Notes: generated by a model from the sequence alone, not told the origin. A DNA stretch of 51,853 bases from Miltoncostaeales bacterium (GCA_030833665.1 JAURGT010000008.1:1-51853); one strand, 5' to 3'; counted from the first letter of the stretch, positions 24,873 to 35,225 are shown. A program made the numbers and translations.

Positions 24873-25841
24873 TCAGTCGGCGGACGCGCCCGCGCCCGCG
24901 TGGTCCCCGGCCCCGGCCTCCTCGGCCTCGAGCCATCTCTCGGCGTCGATCGCCGCCATGCAGCCGCTGCCCGCGGCGGTGACTGCCTGGCGGTAGACGG
25001 TGTCCTGGACGTCGCCGCACGCGAAGACGCCCTCGATGTTGGTGTAGGTGCCACCCGGCGTCGTGCGCAGGTAGCCCTCGTCGTCCATGTCGAGGAGCCC
25101 CTCGAACAGCGACGTGTTGGGCTGGTGGCCGATGGCCACGAACATCGCCGCTGCCGGGATGACGTCCTCTTCGCCGGTCTCCACGTCGCGCACCTTCACG
25201 CCGGTCACCACGGCGTCGCCCTCGACGTCCTCCACCACGGCGTTCCAGCGCACGGTGATCTTCGGGTTCTCGAGCACGCGCTTCGCCATGATCGCGGACG
25301 CGCGGAACTCGTCGCGCCGATGCACGATGGTGACGCTCTCACACATGCGGGTGAGGAACAGGGCCTCCTCCATGGCGGTGTCGCCGCCGCCCACCACGAC
25401 CACCGCCTTGTCCTTGAAGAAGAACCCATCGCAGGTGGCGCAGGCGCTCACCCCGCGGCCCATCATGCGGGTCTCGCCCTCGATGCCGAGCCAGCGCGCG
25501 GAAGCCCCGGTGGACACGATCACCGAGTTGGCCACGTACTCGTCGCCTCCCACCCACATGCGGAAGGGGCGCCCCGAGAAGTCCACGCGGCTGACATCGG
25601 CCGTGATGAACCGGGTGCCGAACCTCTCGGCCTGCGACCGGAACATCTGCATCATCTCCGGGCCCTGCACGCCATCCGGGAACCCCGGGTAGTTCTCGAC
25701 GTCTGTGGTGATCATGAGCTGCCCGCCGGCGCCGTAGCCCTCGATCACGAGCGGCTCGAGCCCGGCACGAGCGGCATAGATCGCGGCCGTGAGCCCGGCC
25801 GGCCCGCTGCCGATGATGACCACCTCGTTCACATCGCCCAC
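24873..25841 (-). CDS. trxB: Thioredoxin-disulfide reductase
   Basis: 322 residues. FAD-binding GSGPAGLTAAIYAAR (11-25), redox pair CATC (Cys134, Cys137), NADPH-binding VVVVGGGDTAMEEALFL followed by HRRDEFRAS, and the C-terminal FAD motif GVFACGDVQDTVYRQAVTAA. It passes electrons from NADPH to thioredoxin. The C terminus ends in an Ala/Gly/Asp tail beyond the usual length. Start GTG 25841; GTG 25832 is an alternative. The candidate operator ends one base upstream of GTG 25841 and its G-run may double as the ribosome-binding site, so repressor binding could also block the promoter closely. Confidence 0.96.
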   Translation of the reverse strand: MGDVNEVVIIGSGPAGLTAAIYAARAGLEPLVIEGYGAGGQLMITTDVENYPGFPDGVQGPEMMQMFRSQAERFGTRFITADVSRVDFSGRPFRMWVGGDEYVANSVIVSTGASARWLGIEGETRMMGRGVSACATCDGFFFKDKAVVVVGGGDTAMEEALFLTRMCESVTIVHRRDEFRASAIMAKRVLENPKITVRWNAVVEDVEGDAVVTGVKVRDVETGEEDVIPAAAMFVAIGHQPNTSLFEGLLDMDDEGYLRTTPGGTYTNIEGVFACGDVQDTVYRQAVTAAGSGCMAAIDAERWLEAEEAGAGDHAGAGASAD

Positions 25842-25842
25842 C

Positions 25843-25861
25843 TATACCCCCCCTCCGTATA
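25843..25861. promoter_or_regulatory. C-tract operator-like site upstream of trxB
   Basis: TATA, then CCCCCCCTCCG, then TATA: a C/G-tract flanked by TATA halves, the architecture of CsoR/RcnR/CstR-family operators. It directly abuts the trxB start. The regulator of that family is encoded at the end of the same operon, so autoregulation is the simplest reading. Based on pattern only. Confidence 0.5.
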
Positions 25862-25874
25862 CCGGCCCAAGGTA

Positions 25875-26471
25875 TCAGGTGCGGGAGACGGTGAACACCA
25901 GGCGGTTGCCGGCGCCCCAGGGGCGGCGGGCGGCGGCCCAGTACATGCGCTTCTGCTCGAGCTGGGTGCGCGCGATGCGCCGGGCGTCCTCGAGGGTGAC
26001 GAAGCCCCAGGCGAGAAGCACGCCGATGACCACGCCCTCGGCGGTGCCGCCGCGGCCGAGCACCGCGACGAGGAACAGCAGGGTGGCGCCGGCCGAGACG
26101 AAGAGAAGGATGGCCACGATCGCGGCGAAGCTGCGCCAGTCGCCGGGCGCTGCGGCGAGCATGCGTCGGCCTTCGGCGGGCTGGGCGTCGGGCAGGCGGA
26201 TCGAGGGCAGGCCGCCCTTGCGCAGCCACACCCGGAGGATCGGGAAGAACACCAGGCCGGTGATGCCCGTCATCGCGATGAGCGTGCCGAGCCACCACCA
26301 CGACCAGCCATCTTCCGACGTGGCCTCCAGGATGATCGAGACCGCCACCAGCGCCACCGACACCCCGAGCAGCTGGATGCCGTACATGCGCGCCAGGCGG
26401 GCGTAGTCCCACAGCAGGTCGCGATCGCCCACGCGGACGGCTTTCGGGGTCTTGCGGGTCTTCCTCGCCAC
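25875..26471 (-). CDS. Four-helix membrane protein, unknown function
   Basis: 198 residues, GTG start supported by a TAGCCT box ending eight bases upstream. Basic N terminus (MARKTRKTPKAVRVGDRD), two helices (about 33-48 and 58-80), a cytoplasmic loop, two more helices (about 112-140 and 143-158), and a basic C terminus. I recognise no family. It is divergent from the MFS gene at 26522 with 50 bases between, and a C-tract operator-like site lies in that gap, so both may share a regulator. Confidence 0.55.
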   Translation of the reverse strand: MARKTRKTPKAVRVGDRDLLWDYARLARMYGIQLLGVSVALVAVSIILEATSEDGWSWWWLGTLIAMTGITGLVFFPILRVWLRKGGLPSIRLPDAQPAEGRRMLAAAPGDWRSFAAIVAILLFVSAGATLLFLVAVLGRGGTAEGVVIGVLLAWGFVTLEDARRIARTQLEQKRMYWAAARRPWGAGNRLVFTVSRT

Positions 26472-26479
26472 GGCGGGGA

Positions 26480-26485
26480 AGGCTA
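26480..26485 (-). promoter_or_regulatory. Putative -10 box TAGCCT of the 26471 gene
   Basis: TAGCCT on the minus strand ends eight bases before GTG 26471; leaderless-type spacing. Confidence 0.4.
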
Positions 26486-26492
26486 GCCCCCC

Positions 26493-26510
26493 TGACCCCC
26501 CCGGGGTATA
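26493..26510. promoter_or_regulatory. CsoR/CstR-type operator candidate in a divergent promoter
   Basis: TGACCCCCCCGGGGTATA holds the dyad ACCCC-CCC-GGGGT, close to CsoR-family operators of the TACCC-N3-GGGGGTA kind. It overlaps the TATACC -10 box of the rightward MFS gene and is eight bases from the leftward -10 box, so one bound tetramer could shut both. Confidence 0.55.
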
Positions 26511-26512
26511 CC
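26507..26512 (+). promoter_or_regulatory. Putative -10 box TATACC of the MFS gene
   Basis: TATACC ends nine bases before GTG 26522 and overlaps the operator candidate. Confidence 0.4.
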
Positions 26513-26521
26513 CTCGGCGAC

Positions 26522-28045
26522 GTGCGGGAGACCTTGCTGCCAGCGCGCCTGCGCGCGATCCGCGCTCGCCTCAGGGCGAGCCCGCGGTGGCGCTGGATGG
26601 CCATGACCGTCGTGGCGGGCGGGATGATGCTCTCGGTGCTGAACATCAGCATCGTCAACATCGCGCTCCCGGACATCTCGCGCGACTTCGACGCCGACAT
26701 CTCGGCGGCCGGCTGGGTGGTGACGGGCTTCCTCGTGACGCAGGCGGTGCTCCTGCCCATCGCGGGGCGCGCGGGCGATCTCTACGGGCGCCGGCGCATC
26801 TTCGTGCTCGGGGTGCTCGTGATGGTGGGCGCATCGGTGCTCTGCGCCCTGGCCTGGGATGAGCCCTCGCTGGTGGTGTTCCGCGTCCTGCAGGGAGTGG
26901 GCGCATCGGCCATGGCCCCCACGGCGTATGCCTACGCGGCCATCCTCTTCCCGCCCAACCAGCGCGGACTGGCCATCGGGATCCTCACGGCGATCATCAC
27001 GGTGGCGCCCGTGGTGTCACTCAACATCGCGGGCGTGCTGGTGGGGATCTGGGGCTGGCGCAGCGTGTTCTGGTTCACCCCGGTGGTGGGCGCGCTCGTG
27101 CTGATCGGCGCTGCCCTCGTGATGCACCGGCGCCCGCCCGGCCCGAAGAGACCCTTCGACCTCACCGGGGCCGCTCTCGCAGCGCTCGGGTTGTTCCCCC
27201 TGCTCACGGCCCTCACCAGCGCGTCGAGCTGGGGGTGGACGTCGGGCAAGACGCTCGCGATGGCCGCGCTCGGCGTGCTCGGCCTGGCGCTGTTCGCGTG
27301 GCGCGAGACCCGCGCGCCCGACCCGATGCTCGACCTCGGCCTGTTCCGCCTGCGCACCGTGCGCAACCCCAACATCGCGGGGTTCTGCGTGGGGGCCACG
27401 ATGTTCGGCACGCTCCTGCTGCTGCCGTTCTACTTCACGGCCGTGCTCGGCTACAGCAACGTGATGCTCTCCCTGGCCATCACCCCGGTGGCGCTCTCGT
27501 TCATGGTCGGATCGCCGATGTCGGGGCGGCTGCTCACCCGCGTCGGGAGCGACCGCATGATGAGGGTGTCGCTCGTCCTCGCCGTCTCGGGCGCGCTCGT
27601 GCTGGCGTGGGGCTTCGGGTTCGAGGCCTACTACGCGGTGCTGCCCGGCATGGTGCTGCTGGCGCTCGGCCTCGCCACCTCTACCGCCCCGGTGACCACC
27701 ACCGTCATCCACGAGGTACCCGAGGATCGCCTTGGCGTGGCGTCATCGCTCCCCAACGTCTCCCGCTACTCGGGAGGTGCGCTGGGCGGCGCGTTGCTCA
27801 GCACGGTGGTCGCGATGACGATCCCCGCCACCGTCACCGCCGAGGACGGCCTGGTGAGCGCCCCGCTTCGCGCGCTCGTGTCGGATGGCATGCGCAACGC
27901 CCTGCTCGTGGGCGCGGTGATCCTTGCGCTCGGCGCGATCGCCGCCTTCCGCGTGCCGCGCGTCATCGGTCCCGGCGCCACTATCGCGGCGCGCGTGTCG
28001 GGCACGGGGACCGGGCCGGATCCGCGCGGCGGTGGACCACGGTGA
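26522..28045 (+). CDS. MFS transporter, DHA2 (14-helix, EmrB/QacA-like)
   Basis: 507 residues, about 14 helices. MFS signatures: motif A-like GRAGDLYGRRRIFVLGVLV after helix 2, motif B-like RVLQGVGASAMAPTAYAY, and the drug/H+ antiporter motif C region GILTAIITVAPVVSLNIAGV. The N-terminal NISIVNIALPDISRDFDADI is the DHA2 motif D1. It should export small hydrophobic or cationic compounds using the proton gradient; the substrate is unknown. The promoter carries a CsoR/CstR-type operator candidate, hinting at metal- or sulfur-stress control. Confidence 0.88.
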   Translation: MRETLLPARLRAIRARLRASPRWRWMAMTVVAGGMMLSVLNISIVNIALPDISRDFDADISAAGWVVTGFLVTQAVLLPIAGRAGDLYGRRRIFVLGVLVMVGASVLCALAWDEPSLVVFRVLQGVGASAMAPTAYAYAAILFPPNQRGLAIGILTAIITVAPVVSLNIAGVLVGIWGWRSVFWFTPVVGALVLIGAALVMHRRPPGPKRPFDLTGAALAALGLFPLLTALTSASSWGWTSGKTLAMAALGVLGLALFAWRETRAPDPMLDLGLFRLRTVRNPNIAGFCVGATMFGTLLLLPFYFTAVLGYSNVMLSLAITPVALSFMVGSPMSGRLLTRVGSDRMMRVSLVLAVSGALVLAWGFGFEAYYAVLPGMVLLALGLATSTAPVTTTVIHEVPEDRLGVASSLPNVSRYSGGALGGALLSTVVAMTIPATVTAEDGLVSAPLRALVSDGMRNALLVGAVILALGAIAAFRVPRVIGPGATIAARVSGTGTGPDPRGGGPR

Positions 28046-29241
28046 CGCGCGGGTCGTACCTCGCGCTGGTCGCCCTCCTGGTGTTCACGATGGGCACCAG
28101 CATCATCACCCCGCTGCTGCCGCTCTACCAGGGCACTTATCAGCTGTCGAACGGCGTGCTCATGCTGCTGTTCGCCACCTACACGGCCACCGTCGTGCCC
28201 ACCATGCTCCTGGCCGGCAACGCCGCCGACCGCCTCGGTCGCAAGCGGCTGGCCATCCCGGCAATGCTCGTGATGACGGCTGCGTCGCTGGTGTTCTCGT
28301 TCACCGATTCGGTTCCGCTGCTGTTCACCGGCCGCGTGCTGCAGGGGCTGGCGATCGGCATGTACCTCGGGGTGGGCACGGCCTTCATCATCGATCACGC
28401 GCGGCCGGCATCCAAGGCGCTGGCATCGATGACGGCGGGCGCGGCCTTTCGCATCGGCTTCGGGCTCGGGCCCCTGATGGGCGGACTCATCGCGCAGTAC
28501 TGGGGCAACCCCCTGCACCGGCCATTCGAGGTGCATGTGGTGCTCATGGTAGTGGGGCTCGCGTGCGTGCTCATCGCGCGCGAGACGGTTCCGCGGCGCC
28601 GATACAAGTTCGAGATGCGCGTGGGAATCCCCAAGGGGCAGGGACTCGGCTTCGCGGGCTTCATCGGTCCCGCGGCATTCACCATGTCGTTCATGGAGGG
28701 CACCGTGCTCTCGCTCGTGCCGCTCTTCCTTTACAACACGCTGGGCGCCACCAACGTGGCCATTGCCGGGCTCTGCGGCTTCCTCGTGCTCGGCCTCGGC
28801 GGGCTCACGCCGATCCTCACAAGGAATGTCGAGCCACGGCGCGCGGTGATGATCGGCGTCGCGGTGTCGGCCGTCGTCACCTGGCTCATCGCCGCCGCGG
28901 CCTTCGCGGGGAGCGCTGCGCTCGTGGTGGTTGCCGCGGCCCTCCTCGGCTTCGTGAACGGGCTGATCCTCCAGGGCGGCACGGTGATCTGCGGCACGAT
29001 CGTGCCGCTCGAGGAGCGCGGCAAGCTCATGTCGGCGCTCTACATGTGCGCGTACGCGGGCACGATCCCCACGGTGGGGCTCGGATACCTGTCGCAGGCC
29101 ATCGGGCTCACCAACGCGCTCATCGTGTTCAGCTGCATCGCCTGCGTGCTCGCCGCATGGATCGTGCTCTTCGGCCGCCGGCTGTTCCCCCGGGTCATTC
29201 CGTACCGCGAGCCGATCACGATAGGTTCCCCGGCCGCATGA
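28042..29241 (+). CDS. MFS transporter, 12-helix (DHA1/sugar-efflux-like)
   Basis: 399 residues beginning at GTG 28042 inside the stop of the preceding MFS gene (GTGA). Twelve helices; motif A is GNAADRLGRKRLAIPAMLV, with a second copy degenerate. The central loop (ARETVPRRRYKFEMRVGIPK) is basic. Two MFS genes of different types translated together may share a substrate range or act on one compound in sequence; neither substrate can be read. Confidence 0.85.
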   Translation: MTRGSYLALVALLVFTMGTSIITPLLPLYQGTYQLSNGVLMLLFATYTATVVPTMLLAGNAADRLGRKRLAIPAMLVMTAASLVFSFTDSVPLLFTGRVLQGLAIGMYLGVGTAFIIDHARPASKALASMTAGAAFRIGFGLGPLMGGLIAQYWGNPLHRPFEVHVVLMVVGLACVLIARETVPRRRYKFEMRVGIPKGQGLGFAGFIGPAAFTMSFMEGTVLSLVPLFLYNTLGATNVAIAGLCGFLVLGLGGLTPILTRNVEPRRAVMIGVAVSAVVTWLIAAAAFAGSAALVVVAAALLGFVNGLILQGGTVICGTIVPLEERGKLMSALYMCAYAGTIPTVGLGYLSQAIGLTNALIVFSCIACVLAAWIVLFGRRLFPRVIPYREPITIGSPAA

Positions 29242-30242
29242 CCGACCAGATCGCATCCATCCTCAAGTCGTGGGGAGAGCCCGCCTACCGCCTCAAGCAG
29301 GTGGACGACGCCCGGCGCGCCGGCGCCCGCGACTGGGATGACGTGACCACCCTGCCCAAGGACCTTCGCGCGCGGCTCGCCGAGGTGGCCCCGCTGTGGA
29401 CCGTCACCCCTGATGCCCTTGCCGAGAGCCGCGACGGCACGATCAAGTGGCGCCTGCGCACCGTCGATGGCCTTGCGATCGAAAGCGTGCTCATCAAGCA
29501 TGCGCGCGGCCGCCGCACCCTGTGCGTGTCGAGCCAGGCCGGGTGCGCACTCGGCTGCCGCTTCTGCGCCACCGGGGCAATGGGCCCCGGTCGTGATCTC
29601 ACCGCACGCGAGATCGCCGATCAGGCGTTCCTCGCCGCCGATGTGGCGCGCGAGGCGGACGCGCGCCTCAGCAACGTCGTGTTCATGGGCATGGGCGAGC
29701 CGCTCCAGAACACCTCCGCGGTCTTCGGCGCCATCCGCGAGATGCACTCGCCCGAGGGCCTCGGCATCTCCGCCCGCTCCATCGCCGTCTCCACCGCCGG
29801 GTGGGTGCCCGGCATCGAGGAGATGGTCGCCTTCGACGTGCCCGTGCGACTCGCCCTCTCCCTCCACGCCGCAGACGACGACACCCGCACGGCGCTCATG
29901 CCCATCAACAACCGCTGGCCGATCGCCAACGTCCTCGCCGCCTGCCGTCGCTATGCCGACCGCACGGGTCGCCGCGTGTTCATCGAGTACCTCCTCCTCG
30001 ACGGCGTCAACGACTCCGTCGCCGACGCCAGCCGCCTCGCCTCCCAGCTGCGCGATGGCCGCTTTCACGTGAACCTCATCGAGTACAACGCCACCACCGG
30101 CCAGTACCGGGGCTCGCCCCCCGAGCGCGCCAAGCGCTTCGCCGAGGCCCTCCAGGACGCCGGGCTGCATCCCTCGTTCCGCCGCTCGCGAGGGGCCGAC
30201 ATCGCCGCGGCCTGCGGGCAGCTCGCGAACACCGCCGTCTAG
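29238..30242 (+). CDS. rlmN: Dual-specificity 23S rRNA/tRNA adenine C2-methyltransferase
   Basis: 334 residues. Radical-SAM cluster Cys103, Cys107 and Cys110 in CALGCRFCATG; the methyl-carrying Cys pair corresponds to Cys96 (RTLCVSSQAG) and Cys326 (AAACGQLA), with the same spacing (seven) between Cys96 and Cys103 as in E. coli RlmN. GMGEPLQN and SIAVSTAGWVPGI are further family blocks. It methylates C2 of A2503 in 23S rRNA and A37 of some tRNAs. ATG 29238 overlaps the MFS stop. The N-terminal region is slightly shorter than in E. coli. Confidence 0.95.
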   Translation: MTDQIASILKSWGEPAYRLKQVDDARRAGARDWDDVTTLPKDLRARLAEVAPLWTVTPDALAESRDGTIKWRLRTVDGLAIESVLIKHARGRRTLCVSSQAGCALGCRFCATGAMGPGRDLTAREIADQAFLAADVAREADARLSNVVFMGMGEPLQNTSAVFGAIREMHSPEGLGISARSIAVSTAGWVPGIEEMVAFDVPVRLALSLHAADDDTRTALMPINNRWPIANVLAACRRYADRTGRRVFIEYLLLDGVNDSVADASRLASQLRDGRFHVNLIEYNATTGQYRGSPPERAKRFAEALQDAGLHPSFRRSRGADIAAACGQLANTAV

Positions 30243-30268
30243 TTCCGGGGACAGGACCCCCGGGGGTC

Positions 30269-30384
30269 GGGCAGGTCGCACATCGGGGTTGCGGGCACTC
30301 GCCGAAGCGGGATCGGCATTTGCGGGGGCCGCAAATGCATCATCCCCGGCTGCGATCCCCGCAACCCCGATGTGCGACCTGCCC
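30269..30384. repeat. Perfect 27-bp inverted repeat with nested 10-bp hairpin
   Basis: Arms at 30269-30295 and 30358-30384 are exact reverse complements (begin GGGCAGGTCGCACATC). The 62-base spacer contains another perfect hairpin, GCATTTGCGG / CCGCAAATGC at 30316-30325 and 30329-30338 with a GGG loop. It fills the gap between the convergent rlmN and YciI genes. No T-tract follows either arm, and the stem is far longer than a typical terminator. Confidence 0.95.
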
Positions 30385-30409
30385 TCCCGGGATGGGCCGC
30401 CGTCTTACG

Positions 30410-30697
30410 TCAGGCCTGCAGGGCCTCGGCTCCCGGGGCCGCGAGCACGACGTCGTACTCGCGCACGTCGTATTCGGCCACGCCCTCGGTCACGTAGGGA
30501 TCGGCGGCGATCATGGCGTCCACCTCGTCGCGGGTGACGCCCGTCGCGACCAGGAGGCCTCCCTGCAGGGGGACCTCCCGGCCGGCGGCGATGAAGCGTC
30601 CTGCCTCGGCGTTCTCGCGCACCCAGGCGCGGTGGGCGTCGAGGTGCACCTCCACCTCGTCCACGGGCTTCAGGTAGCGGCCGAGCAGCAGGAACAT
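30410..30697 (-). CDS. YciI-like protein
   Basis: 95 residues, ferredoxin-like YCII fold: FLLLGRYLKPVDEVEVHLDA at the start, HRAWVRENAEAGRFIAAGRE, and the PYVTEGVAEYDVREYDVVLA end strand. The His/Asp pair expected in the cleft is present as H-x-A-W and DPYV. Members are small cytoplasmic enzymes or lyases of mostly unknown substrate. ATG 30697 lies seven bases after the peroxiredoxin stop, so the two are cotranscribed. Confidence 0.85.
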   Translation of the reverse strand: MFLLLGRYLKPVDEVEVHLDAHRAWVRENAEAGRFIAAGREVPLQGGLLVATGVTRDEVDAMIAADPYVTEGVAEYDVREYDVVLAAPGAEALQA

Positions 30698-30704
30698 CGG
30701 TGCG

Positions 30705-31163
30705 CTACGCCTTGCAGGTGGCCAGCGACGCGATGAGGCGGTCAGCGTCCGGGGTCTCAAGCGGCTGCACCTGGTCGACGTCGACGATCACGCCGTTGGC
30801 GTCGATGACGTAGGTGCAGCGGCCGGAGATCCCGGCCTGGTCGAGGTAGACGTCGTACGCCTGCGCGACCGCGCCCTTCGGGTGGAAGTCGGCGAGGAAG
30901 TGCACGTTGTTGGCCTTCATCTGCTCCTTGAAGGCCGCGAGGGTCCACTTGCTGTCGATGCTCACGCCGATGACCACGGCGCCCTCGTAGGGCGTGCCGT
31001 CGGCCGCGATCGCCGTGAACCAGTCGCTGCACACCGGCGAGAAGGCGACGGGGTAGAAGTTGAGGTACACGGGCTGGCCGCGGAACTGCGAGAGGGTCAC
31101 CTCGTCGCCGTTGCTGTCGGACAGGGTGAAGTCGGGTGCCTCGGTGCCGATCTCGAGAGCCAT
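30705..31163 (-). CDS. Peroxiredoxin, AhpE/BCP-type
   Basis: 152 residues. Active-site block FYPVAFSPVCSDWF with peroxidatic Cys45; the usual Thr at P-x3-T-x2-C is Ser42, a known tolerated variant. Additional Cys in GRCTYVID and LATCKA could act as resolving residues or be reduced by thioredoxin. It reduces H2O2, alkyl hydroperoxides or peroxynitrite in the cytoplasm. A good ribosome-binding site AGGAG lies six bases before ATG 31163, in contrast with the leaderless genes here, and a TACGAT box lies about 43 bases upstream. Confidence 0.9.
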   Translation of the reverse strand: MALEIGTEAPDFTLSDSNGDEVTLSQFRGQPVYLNFYPVAFSPVCSDWFTAIAADGTPYEGAVVIGVSIDSKWTLAAFKEQMKANNVHFLADFHPKGAVAQAYDVYLDQAGISGRCTYVIDANGVIVDVDQVQPLETPDADRLIASLATCKA

Positions 31164-31205
31164 GGTTACTCCTGCGGATTCGCGTCTTTGCGGGGAACGT
31201 CGGCG

Positions 31206-31211
31206 ATCGTA
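31206..31211 (-). promoter_or_regulatory. Putative -10 box TACGAT of the peroxiredoxin operon
   Basis: TACGAT on the minus strand, leaving a roughly 35-base leader with an AGGAG ribosome-binding site before ATG 31163. Confidence 0.35.
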
Positions 31212-31339
31212 CCGGGTCCGTCGTCGCGGGTAGCAGGGAAGCGGCAGCCCGCGGCGAATCGGACGGCAAACCTTCGCGCGGGCCGCTCCTGGATGTCTGT
31301 CCGCGCGCAGGCGGGTGTAATCGTCACTGGAGTCGACAG

Positions 31340-31816
31340 GTGGACCAGAAACGCGCTTCAGGGGTCCTCATGGGCCTCACCTACGCATCGGGCACCGCGG
31401 GCGTGGTCTGGGGCATGGGCGTGGCCTTCACAGCGAATCCGGACCTGCGCTGGCCATGCTTCCTGGCGGTGGGCATCTCGGGGATCCTCTCGTGGGTGCG
31501 CCACTCGGTCCTGCATCGGGGCGACGCCCTGCGCATGGGCTGGGACACCGGCACAACCAACCCGTTCCAGATCGAGGTCGGCCTGGCCAACCTCGCCTGG
31601 GGCCTCTTCGCGATCCTCGCCGTGCTGTTCTCGTGGGGACTCGCCGCCTATGCCGCGGCATTCCTCGTGAACGGCTTCTACATGGCGGCGGTCGGTATCT
31701 ACAAGGCGATCAGGTCAGCCAATGGGCAGCAGGAATGGCGCACCGTGTTCGCGGCGGCCTCATGGGGCGTCATCATGATCATCATCGGCGCCGCAGGGAT
31801 GGCCGCCCTGCCGTAG
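31340..31816 (+). CDS. Small membrane protein (possibly DUF6790 family)
   Basis: 158 residues, four helices. GTG 31340 has GGAG seven bases upstream; ATG 31370 is an alternative. The segment GTTNPFQIEVGLANLAWGLF between helices two and three is the recognisable part and recalls the DUF6790 group of small bacterial membrane proteins; I am only moderately sure of that name. No catalytic motif is seen. Divergent from the peroxiredoxin and convergent with lon. Confidence 0.6.
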   Translation: MDQKRASGVLMGLTYASGTAGVVWGMGVAFTANPDLRWPCFLAVGISGILSWVRHSVLHRGDALRMGWDTGTTNPFQIEVGLANLAWGLFAILAVLFSWGLAAYAAAFLVNGFYMAAVGIYKAIRSANGQQEWRTVFAAASWGVIMIIIGAAGMAALP

Positions 31817-31842
31817 GTGGCGAAACCGTCCAGAGGGCACGT

Positions 31843-31879
31843 GCTTCCCGCGCGGGGTGCGCGCACCGTGCGCGGGAGC
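31843..31879. terminator. Probable bidirectional terminator hairpin
   Basis: TCCCGCGC (31846-31853) pairs with GCGCGGGA (31870-31877), extended by an outer GC/GC pair, and the loop holds the perfect palindrome GGTGCGCGCACC (31856-31867). It lies between the convergent 31816 and lon ends. No T-run follows, as is common at high GC. Confidence 0.5.
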
Positions 31880-31891
31880 AGGGCTGGCGGG

Positions 31892-34311
<2,420 letters not shown>

Positions 34312-34315
<4 letters not shown>

Positions 34316-34761
34316 GCGTCACCCCGCACGTTCACGCGCACGGTCTCCGGCCCGCGCCGCGGGGCCAGCGGCAGCGTGATGGTGAGCATGCCCTTGTCGT
34401 AGTCGGCCGTCGCGGCGTCCACGTCGACCGGCGCGCCCACGCGCAGGCGCCTCTCGAACCGGCCCCACTCGATCTCGGCGTGCTGGTACACGCGGCGCTC
34501 GCCCGTGGGCCGACGGCGCTCGCCCCGCACCACGAGCAGGTCGTCCTCGAGCTCCACGCTGATCATTCCCGGGTCCACGCCCGCGACGTCCAACTGCACC
34601 ACCACGCGCGGCGGGTCGTCGGCCAGCCACACGTCGGCCATGGCGCGCATGCCGGCAGCCCGCGGCGGCCTGCCGCCACCGGCCAGCTCGGCGAACATCC
34701 GGTCGAGCTCGTGCTCGAGGCGCCGGTACTGCACGAGCAGGTCTTCCTCAGCCCTTCCCAT
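34312..34761 (-). CDS. Hsp20/alpha-crystallin small heat-shock protein
   Basis: 149 residues. Alpha-crystallin domain from ADVWLADDPPRVVVQLDVAG to GMLTITLPLAPRRG, with the A-x-x-x-G-v-L-like A-DYDKGMLTITLP strand and an EWGRFERRLR motif. It holds unfolding proteins for refolding or, here, probably for Lon, whose gene follows with a four-base overlap. A TACCCT box six bases before ATG 34761 suggests leaderless transcription. I see neither a CIRCE element nor an HspR-type repeat in the short divergent gap. Confidence 0.92.
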
Positions 34762-34767
34762 GCCGTA

Positions 34768-34773
34768 AGGGTA
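34768..34773 (-). promoter_or_regulatory. Putative -10 box TACCCT of hsp20-lon
   Basis: TACCCT on the minus strand, six bases before ATG 34761. Confidence 0.4.
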
Positions 34774-34805
34774 CCGGGGCCACGGGCAGCGGCGGCACCC
34801 CCGGG

Positions 34806-34811
34806 TAGGGT
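34806..34811 (+). promoter_or_regulatory. Putative -10 box TAGGGT of the 34819 gene
   Basis: TAGGGT ends seven bases before ATG 34819; a second overlapping TAGGAC follows. Leaderless-type layout. Confidence 0.45.
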
Positions 34812-34818
34812 AGGACTC

Positions 34819-35034
34819 ATGAGCGACCCCGACCGCACCCGCCGGCGCAATCCCGCCACGCCGCCCGTCGGCGGCTGGGGATTCGGCGCAGCAGGAATCC
34901 CCACGGGATTCTGGGTGGGCCTGTCCGTGGTGCTCGTGGTGGTGGCCATCGTGCTCCTGGCCGTCGACTACACCGGGTACGGCGCGCTGCTGCTGGTGCT
35001 CGGCCTGGCCGCAGCGGTCAACCTGATTCCATGA
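34819..35034 (+). CDS. Small membrane protein, 71 residues
   Basis: A polar, Arg/Pro-rich N-terminal third (MSDPDRTRRRNPATPPVGGW) and two closely spaced hydrophobic stretches (about 30-48 and 52-69) that would form one long or two short helices. I know no family. It has its own promoter box and is translationally coupled to the next tiny gene. Confidence 0.6.
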   Translation: MSDPDRTRRRNPATPPVGGWGFGAAGIPTGFWVGLSVVLVVVAIVLLAVDYTGYGALLLVLGLAAAVNLIP

Positions 35035-35204
35035 TCGACGCCGGGGCGCTGGCCGACGCCCTGCGCACGGCGCGGCCCGACGCCGAGCCGTCGGAGGTAT
35101 CCCCCGATGAGCTCGACGCGCTGGTGCGCGAGGCCGGCGGTGACCCCGACGACCACGACCTCGTGGGCCGGGCGCTCGTCGAGTGGGAGCGCATGCTGCC
35201 CTAG
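35031..35204 (+). CDS. Small acidic soluble protein, 57 residues
   Basis: ATG 35031 overlaps the stop of the membrane protein gene (ATGA), and the frame runs 57 codons to TAG 35202-35204. The product starts MIDAGALADALRTARPDAEP and ends LVGRALVEWERMLP: strongly acidic, with no cysteine. Codon use and GC at third positions match the neighbours, and the overlap is the local signature of real genes. Function unknown; a partner of the preceding membrane protein is possible. Confidence 0.55.
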   Translation: MIDAGALADALRTARPDAEPSEVSPDELDALVREAGGDPDDHDLVGRALVEWERMLP

Positions 35205-35225
35205 GGCCGGGTCACCCGTTGCGGG

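Noticed and set aside
30705-31163. Ser42 in place of Thr in the peroxiredoxin active site as a defect
   Set aside because: Ser at this position is a known natural variant that keeps the hydrogen bond to the peroxidatic Cys.
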